A stretch of DNA of 64,000 bases from Cellulosilyticum sp. I15G10I2. GTDB taxonomy: Bacteria > Bacillota > Clostridia > Lachnospirales > Cellulosilyticaceae. Each line of letters starts with the position of its first letter. The first letter of the stretch is position 1. The stretch covers positions 164,364-228,363 of the forward strand of contig NZ_FMMP01000015.1 of NCBI RefSeq assembly GCF_900095725.1, read 5' to 3'. The notes under the pieces are model-generated. The model was not told the DNA's origin. It did no database searches and saw only the letters and a list, made by a program, of their open reading frames with translations. Both the position numbers and the translations under genes were made by a program. Of the stretch, positions 59,268 through 64,000 are shown piece after piece.

Positions 59268-60407
59268 TTAAACGGATTCTAGTTTTCCGTTAGATAATTT
59301 TTGAGGAGCAATTTTTATTTTAAATTCCCGCTCATAGATTCTAATGGCTGCAAGTTCTTTGTGGGCAATAATACCTATAGAAAAACCAGAAAAGTTGCCT
59401 CTGGCAGTTCTGCCCGCGCGGTGCAGATAGTCATTTGCGGTATTTGGAAAGTCTAGATGGAATATATGCGTGATTTCTGGAACATCAAGGCCTCTAGCCG
59501 ATAAATCAGATGAAACAAGAAATTTTATTTTGCCGCTTCTAAAACGTGTAAGTGCTGTTTTTCTATCTTCTTTGGAAGTTTTGCCAGAGATGCTTGCGGC
59601 AGCGAGTTTATGATAATTAAGCTTATCAGTAATCATCTGTACTTCATTAGTTTGGCTTATAAAGATAAGAGCACGCTCAGGATTTGTAGCCGCGATGATT
59701 TTTCTTAATGTTTCAAACTTATCTCTCTGATCAACCACAATATACTTATGCTCAATATTAGGATTAAGAGCTGTCTTAGGAGCTGTTTTAAGGGTAATAG
59801 GATCTTTCATAAAAGGCGCTATTACATCTACTGTTTTTTTATTAATAGTGGCCGAAAAGATACAAAGCTGTTTTTCTTTTGGAATACTATGCAAGATGGC
59901 CTTAATCGTTGCAGCCTCATTGCGTTCAAGCAGATGATCGGCTTCATCAATAATAACCGTTTGAATGGTTTGATGGGTTATTTTTTTCTTTTTAATAAGA
60001 TCCATTATACGGCCCGGGGTTCCGACAATAATATGTGGTTTCTCTTTGAGCTTTTTGATCTGTCTGTCAATATGCACTTCTCCCATAATTGTAGTAGAAG
60101 TTACTGGGAGTTCAGCATTTTTACTTAATAAGGTAACTTGATTACTAATTTGCATAACAAGTTCATGGGTTGGTGCTAAAATAATAGCCTGCATTTCTCT
60201 TTTTTCAGTATTTATCTTTTCAAATAAAGGTGTAAGAAAAGCAAGGGTTTTACCACTTCCAGTATGAGATTCAGCGATAATATCTTTTCCTTCTAGGATA
60301 GCTGGTATAGTAAGCGTTTGAATCTCTGTAGGAATAGTGATATTTTGTTTTTCTAAACCATTTATTATATTTTGATTTAACTTTAAATCTATAAAATTGT
60401 TATTCAT
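59268..60407 (-). CDS. DEAD-box RNA helicase
   Basis: 379-residue ATP-dependent RNA helicase. Q motif (IPTEIQTLTIPAIL), motif I SHTGSGKT (Lys53), PTHELV, GTPGR, DEAD (154-157), SAT, ARGLDVP and HRAGRTARG. It ends just after domain 2, without the C-terminal RNA-binding extension of CshA or DbpA, so it is a minimal core helicase, roughly CshB-like in size. ATG 60407 follows AAGGAGAATATA. Likely roles are cold adaptation, ribosome assembly or RNA decay. Divergent from the YesM-type kinase. Confidence 0.94.
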   Translation of the reverse strand: MNNNFIDLKLNQNIINGLEKQNITIPTEIQTLTIPAILEGKDIIAESHTGSGKTLAFLTPLFEKINTEKREMQAIILAPTHELVMQISNQVTLLSKNAELPVTSTTIMGEVHIDRQIKKLKEKPHIIVGTPGRIMDLIKKKKITHQTIQTVIIDEADHLLERNEAATIKAILHSIPKEKQLCIFSATINKKTVDVIAPFMKDPITLKTAPKTALNPNIEHKYIVVDQRDKFETLRKIIAATNPERALIFISQTNEVQMITDKLNYHKLAAASISGKTSKEDRKTALTRFRSGKIKFLVSSDLSARGLDVPEITHIFHLDFPNTANDYLHRAGRTARGNFSGFSIGIIAHKELAAIRIYEREFKIKIAPQKLSNGKLESV

Positions 60408-60578
60408 TATATTCTCCTTAGTCTGAGGTCGTATCATACAGTATATTATACACTTATTCGTAAAGTTTAAGCAAGGAAGCTGAATTAGAGATTTTTATAG
60501 CAGTATGATACAAAATGCATTTAATAATATATAATAAAAATAGCAGCAGTTTAAAGAACTATAAAAGTAGGTGCTTAG

Positions 60579-62336
60579 ATGACGATTAAAAAGCAATTTC
60601 TTATTATTATTATCTTACTAACAACGATACCTTTTATTATAGTGCCTTGGGCAGGTTATTTTTATATAGAAAATATTATGGAAGAGCAGTTACTTTTGCA
60701 ATCTCAGCAGAACCTAGGAAAAATTACAAAAGATATAGAACAAGTATTAGACAGCCTTATAGCTTCTTCTAATGCAATAACTTTAGATCAAGACATAACC
60801 GGTGCTCTTAAAAATAATGAAGCAAGTCTTCCTGAGGTAAGGAAGATAACAAAAAAGTTATCCAATATAAATGCAGCGCACTTGTATGCCTATAATGCGG
60901 ATATTTATATTTATAATAAACAAGCCGACATCTATACAACCACCGCACAAAACAACATAAGCAGTTTTGAAGCGTATAAAAAAGCTTGGATTAAAGAGAC
61001 GTTAAATGCAGAAGGCTTTTTTGTGTGGAAGGAGTTTTCTGGGATTCCAAGTGAAAAGTATGAACAAGTACCTATAATAGGCATGGCTAGAAATATATTA
61101 GATATAAATGGTAGAACAGTTGGGGTTTTAGCTATAGAGTTATTTAACGAAAGAAATATTAACAGCCTATTATTTGCAGGCAATGAATTTCAAAATACAG
61201 AAAGATATTTAGTTGACCATGAGGGCAACATCATATTGGAGTATATTAATAATAGCGAAAAGAGTAAGTTATTTAGTAAACAGTGGTTTAAAGACTATAT
61301 TCAAGAAAGAAAGTTAGAATCTCATGAAGTTGCTTCCTATAAAGGGGAAAAACAAGTTGTTAGTATAAGAAATATCAGTAAAGCGCATTGGAAAGTTGTA
61401 CAAATCATTCCCTATAGGGATATGTTAAGAAAGGTAAGCTATTATAGAAACTTTACAATAGGGATTAATCTCATCGTCTTAGTCATTATTATTTGTGCAG
61501 ATATACTTAGTATCAATAGACTGACAAGGTCTATAACTAAATTAAGGGATGCTATGCGGACTGTAAAGGATGGTAAGTTCATTCAAATTGCAATTCCTAA
61601 AACAAATCAGGAAGTAGAGGAACTTAGCAAAGATTTTAATATAATGAGTACAAAATTAAATGAACTATTTGAGGAAAATAGGAGAATTTATGAAGAAAAA
61701 CAAAGAACAAAGCTAGAAGCACTACAGTCCCAGATTCAGCCCCACTTTTTATTTAATACATTAAATGGCATTAAGTGGCTATGTATTATGGAAGGTGCAA
61801 AAACAGCAGAAAAAATGATTATTTCACTAGGGTATATACTTGAGTATTCCTTAAGTAAAAACAGAGATATTATTACATTAAAAGAAGAAATAACATGTCT
61901 TAATCATTATATTGAGCTGCAAAAGATGAGATATGGGGAAACTTTTAGGGTTGTTTTTGAAGTAGAGGAAGAACTCTATGACTTAGAGGTGCCTATATTA
62001 TTTTTACAGCCCTTAATAGAAAATGCTATTATTCATGGACTACAAGGAAAGGACGATCTAGGGATTATAAAAGTTAGATTGTTTAAGAGCGTGGATAGCG
62101 TGAATATATTAGTAGAGGACAATGGATGCGGAATGAGTGATGAACAAATAAAAGAGCTATTAACAAGTACTAAAAAATCTTCAGGAATTGGTGTGAAAAA
62201 TGTGCAAGAGCGCATACAGATTTATTACGGAAATGATAGTACATTACGTATCAGCAGGAATGAAGCGGGGGGGATAACTATCGCTATTAAATTATTAGTG
62301 AGAGGGGGGCTTGGAGATGAAAATCATAATAGTTGA
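60579..62336 (+). CDS. YesM-type sensor histidine kinase
   Basis: 585-residue LytS/YesM-class kinase. Two membrane helices (about 7-28 and 288-308) bracket a large dCache-like extracellular sensor. HAMP follows, then a His_kinase domain with QSQIQPHFLFNTLNG (His389) and a HATPase with LQPLIENAIIHGL, DNGCGMS and GIGVKNVQERI. Such kinases control sugar-import operons. Its gene overlaps the regulator downstream by 20 bp, and a sugar-binding lipoprotein gene follows. The sugar is unknown. Confidence 0.94.
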   Translation: MTIKKQFLIIIILLTTIPFIIVPWAGYFYIENIMEEQLLLQSQQNLGKITKDIEQVLDSLIASSNAITLDQDITGALKNNEASLPEVRKITKKLSNINAAHLYAYNADIYIYNKQADIYTTTAQNNISSFEAYKKAWIKETLNAEGFFVWKEFSGIPSEKYEQVPIIGMARNILDINGRTVGVLAIELFNERNINSLLFAGNEFQNTERYLVDHEGNIILEYINNSEKSKLFSKQWFKDYIQERKLESHEVASYKGEKQVVSIRNISKAHWKVVQIIPYRDMLRKVSYYRNFTIGINLIVLVIIICADILSINRLTRSITKLRDAMRTVKDGKFIQIAIPKTNQEVEELSKDFNIMSTKLNELFEENRRIYEEKQRTKLEALQSQIQPHFLFNTLNGIKWLCIMEGAKTAEKMIISLGYILEYSLSKNRDIITLKEEITCLNHYIELQKMRYGETFRVVFEVEEELYDLEVPILFLQPLIENAIIHGLQGKDDLGIIKVRLFKSVDSVNILVEDNGCGMSDEQIKELLTSTKKSSGIGVKNVQERIQIYYGNDSTLRISRNEAGGITIAIKLLVRGGLGDENHNS

Positions 62337-63402
62337 TGATGAAATATTAATTCGCAAGGGCATTGCTACATCTGTTAATTGGGAAGAAATAGGTATAGAT
62401 GAGGTGATAGAAGCAAGTAACGGCGAACAGGCGCTGGAACTTATTCTAAAAAACAATATTGATATTGTCCTGACCGATATTAAGATGCCAAAGATGGACG
62501 GGCTGACGCTTATAGAGCAGCTTAAGCTATGTAGTCCTTATACTGTTGCTATTGTACTAAGCTGTGTAAATGACATGGATGTGGTAAGACAAGCCTTAAA
62601 GTTTGGAGGTGCCCTAGACTATATTCCTAAACTATCTATGACAACAGAGGAGTTGGTAGATACAATAAATAGAGCTATAACCTATGTGCGTAAAAATAAT
62701 GCCTATGTGCCTTTAGATAAAAATAAAATACTTCCTAGTTTTTTTACTTTGGAGCATGAGCAAAGTCTAAGAAGCGCTATAGAATATGGAGATTTAGATA
62801 CTTTAAATAAAGTGATAAAGAAGATTCTTAAGAGTGCCTATATCTTAAAAGAGTTTTGGAAAGAAAGTAGGGAATGGGAGGATATATTTGGTGTCTTTTC
62901 TAATGTCATTAAAAAATATGATATAGATCCTAATAAGTTTTTTTCAAACTATAAGACGATAAGACAAATCATCCAAGATTCCCATAACATTGATGAAGCT
63001 GTTAAGTCTTTGGGAGAAATAGCTTTAGATATAAAGACTTCTATAGAGCAGGAGCGAAAAGAAAACTATGATGCAGTTATTAATAAGGCGGTTATTTACA
63101 TTAACAAATACTATAACCAAAACATTAAGTTAAAGGATGTAGCAGATCACGTCAGTATGAGTGAAAGCTACTTCTCCAAGTACTTTAAGAAAATAATGAA
63201 CACCAACTTCATTGACTATATTAATCAGATAAAAATTGAAAGATCTAAGGAACTTTTAGCCAGGAAGAAAATAACAATACAAGAAGTGTCAGAGCTTATG
63301 GGGTATACTAACTGCAGTTATTTTACTCAAGTCTTTAAAGAGCTTGAAGGGGTAACGCCTAAACAATATCAAAAGAATATACTTATAAAAAATAACACCT
63401 AA
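62317..63402 (+). CDS. YesN-type response regulator with AraC HTH
   Basis: 361-residue regulator. Receiver with phosphoacceptor Asp54 (IVLTDIKMPKMDGL), a helical linker (150-260), and a C-terminal AraC-type double HTH (KLKDVADHVSMSESYFSKYFKK; IQEVSELMGYTNCSYFTQVFKE). It should activate the ABC sugar operon beginning at 63664. ATG 62317 follows AGAGGGGGG; the gene overlaps the kinase. The stop lies inside the terminator hairpin arm. Confidence 0.94.
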   Translation: MKIIIVDDEILIRKGIATSVNWEEIGIDEVIEASNGEQALELILKNNIDIVLTDIKMPKMDGLTLIEQLKLCSPYTVAIVLSCVNDMDVVRQALKFGGALDYIPKLSMTTEELVDTINRAITYVRKNNAYVPLDKNKILPSFFTLEHEQSLRSAIEYGDLDTLNKVIKKILKSAYILKEFWKESREWEDIFGVFSNVIKKYDIDPNKFFSNYKTIRQIIQDSHNIDEAVKSLGEIALDIKTSIEQERKENYDAVINKAVIYINKYYNQNIKLKDVADHVSMSESYFSKYFKKIMNTNFIDYINQIKIERSKELLARKKITIQEVSELMGYTNCSYFTQVFKELEGVTPKQYQKNILIKNNT

Positions 63403-63424
63403 GTACATAAGGTGTTATTTTTTA
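63390..63424 (+). terminator. Terminator after YesN-type gene
   Basis: AAATAACACCT / AGGTGTTATTT with a 9-nt loop and following TTTT. Confidence 0.88.
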
Positions 63425-63663
63425 GTTTATAAAGTATTAGCATGTGTAAATTATTGTTTGAGTCAAATAGTATATAAATTGCATAGCTGTAAGAACAAAA
63501 TAACAATGAAAATGTACAAAATAATATAAAAAAATATTATGCAAAAGGTTTATACTATAAAAGTGTTAAAAACAGTCAATATTATAGCCGGATTATTAGG
63601 CGGTTTTGAAATATAATAAACTTATCAAATAAGATAATGATTAATAAAAGAGGGGGACTTATA

Positions 63664-64000
63664 ATGAAGAAGTTAACAAAAAAGTTAATGGGATTATCAC
63701 TATGTGCAACACTCATGATAACTTCACTTGCAGGCTGTACTTCAAAAGATAATACAGCTTCAACGACTGGGGGGAATGCCAAAGAACAGGCAGCACCTAA
63801 AGAAAAGGATGGCGCAGCTGCAGGTGGCAAGCTTGTGGTATGGGGTGGCGTTCCAGAAGAAAGCGGCCCAGGAGAAATTGTTAAAGAGTGGAATGCTAAA
63901 AATCCTGATATGCAAGTAGAATACGTGCGTTATGTGAATGATGATACAGGTAATACAAAGCTTGATACAGCACTCCTATCTGGTGAGCCAATCGATGTAT
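63664..64000 (+). CDS. Sugar-binding lipoprotein of an ABC transporter (3' partial)
   Basis: The first 112 codons of an extracellular solute-binding protein; the window ends inside it. Signal peptide with lipobox SLAGC (Cys25), a low-complexity Thr/Gly/Ala/Lys linker, then the start of the type II binding fold (GKLVVWGGVPEESGPGEIVKEWNAKNP, GNTKLDTALLSGEP). Start ATG follows AGAGGGGGACTTATA. Position behind a YesM/YesN pair indicates a regulated oligosaccharide importer whose permeases should follow beyond 64000. The 261-bp gap before it holds no other gene. Confidence 0.9.
   Translation, partial: MKKLTKKLMGLSLCATLMITSLAGCTSKDNTASTTGGNAKEQAAPKEKDGAAAGGKLVVWGGVPEESGPGEIVKEWNAKNPDMQVEYVRYVNDDTGNTKLDTALLSGEPIDV

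Overview
The window looks like the chromosome of a low-GC, anaerobic, Gram-positive bacterium of the Clostridia, probably Lachnospirales-like (Cellulosilyticum is one plausible relative, but this is inference). The evidence is the AT-rich DNA with strong AGGAGG ribosome sites, lipoproteins with Gram-positive lipoboxes, a HydE-type hydrogenase maturase, a ferredoxin-domain aldo/keto reductase, YesM/YesN-type two-component pairs driving sugar ABC transporters, and intracellular glycosidases. I see no rRNA, tRNA, CRISPR array, prophage or insertion sequence. It reads as ordinary chromosome with many short operons, each with its own regulator.

Layout. 1-4336: 5'-truncated hybrid histidine kinase with three receiver domains, plus a CheR-type methyltransferase. 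4363-6172: tandem duplicated DUF421 membrane proteins. 6486-12811: small single genes (nitroreductase, SDR, CDF metal exporter, MmcQ/YjbR, a MerR regulator with an apparent ATT start and a textbook MerR promoter, a 37-residue lipoprotein, and paired half-size DUF606 transporters divergent from a Crp-like regulator). 12989-18822: complete ribose operon rbsR-K-D-A-C-B with two identical operators. 19009-23524: YheO-type regulator, RidA, tryptophanase, NSS transporter and its 41-residue MetS-like partner, a coherent amino-acid catabolic unit in which RidA would clear the 2-aminoacrylate made by tryptophanase. 23610-25673: a 165-bp inverted-repeat element, an esterase and DUF445. 25727-27301: mgtE with an unusual leader. 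27413-29075: bioY-bioB behind a biotin-operator-like palindrome. 29175-32739: HD protein, fluoride riboswitch with a cation/proton antiporter, and a BCCT transporter whose ribosome site is buried in a long hairpin.

33019-42541 is a glycan-use locus: ABC importer, GH65-like enzyme, GH43, AraC regulator and GH4. 42675-48436 holds two radical-SAM genes facing a structured 406-bp intergenic region, a second AraC regulator and two oxidoreductases. 48569-50482 has a YgjV/GNAT-like fusion and a DUF2089 operon. 50648-57162 is the most system-like region: a two-component pair divergent from VTC-domain, DUF4956, CotH-kinase and chemoreceptor genes, with two identical 20-bp tandem-repeat boxes in mirror orientation in the shared promoter region. 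57242-60407 has a rhomboid protease, a 54-residue gene with a sequestered ribosome site, a ZIP transporter and a DEAD-box helicase. 60579-64000 is a YesM/YesN pair followed by a sugar-binding lipoprotein cut by the window end.

The recurring theme is post-transcriptional control: a fluoride riboswitch, a leader ORF inside a closed RNA stem before mgtE, two leaders that hide the Shine-Dalgarno in long hairpins, and unexplained structured DNA before hydE. All family names come from recognising protein motifs by eye; no database search was run.
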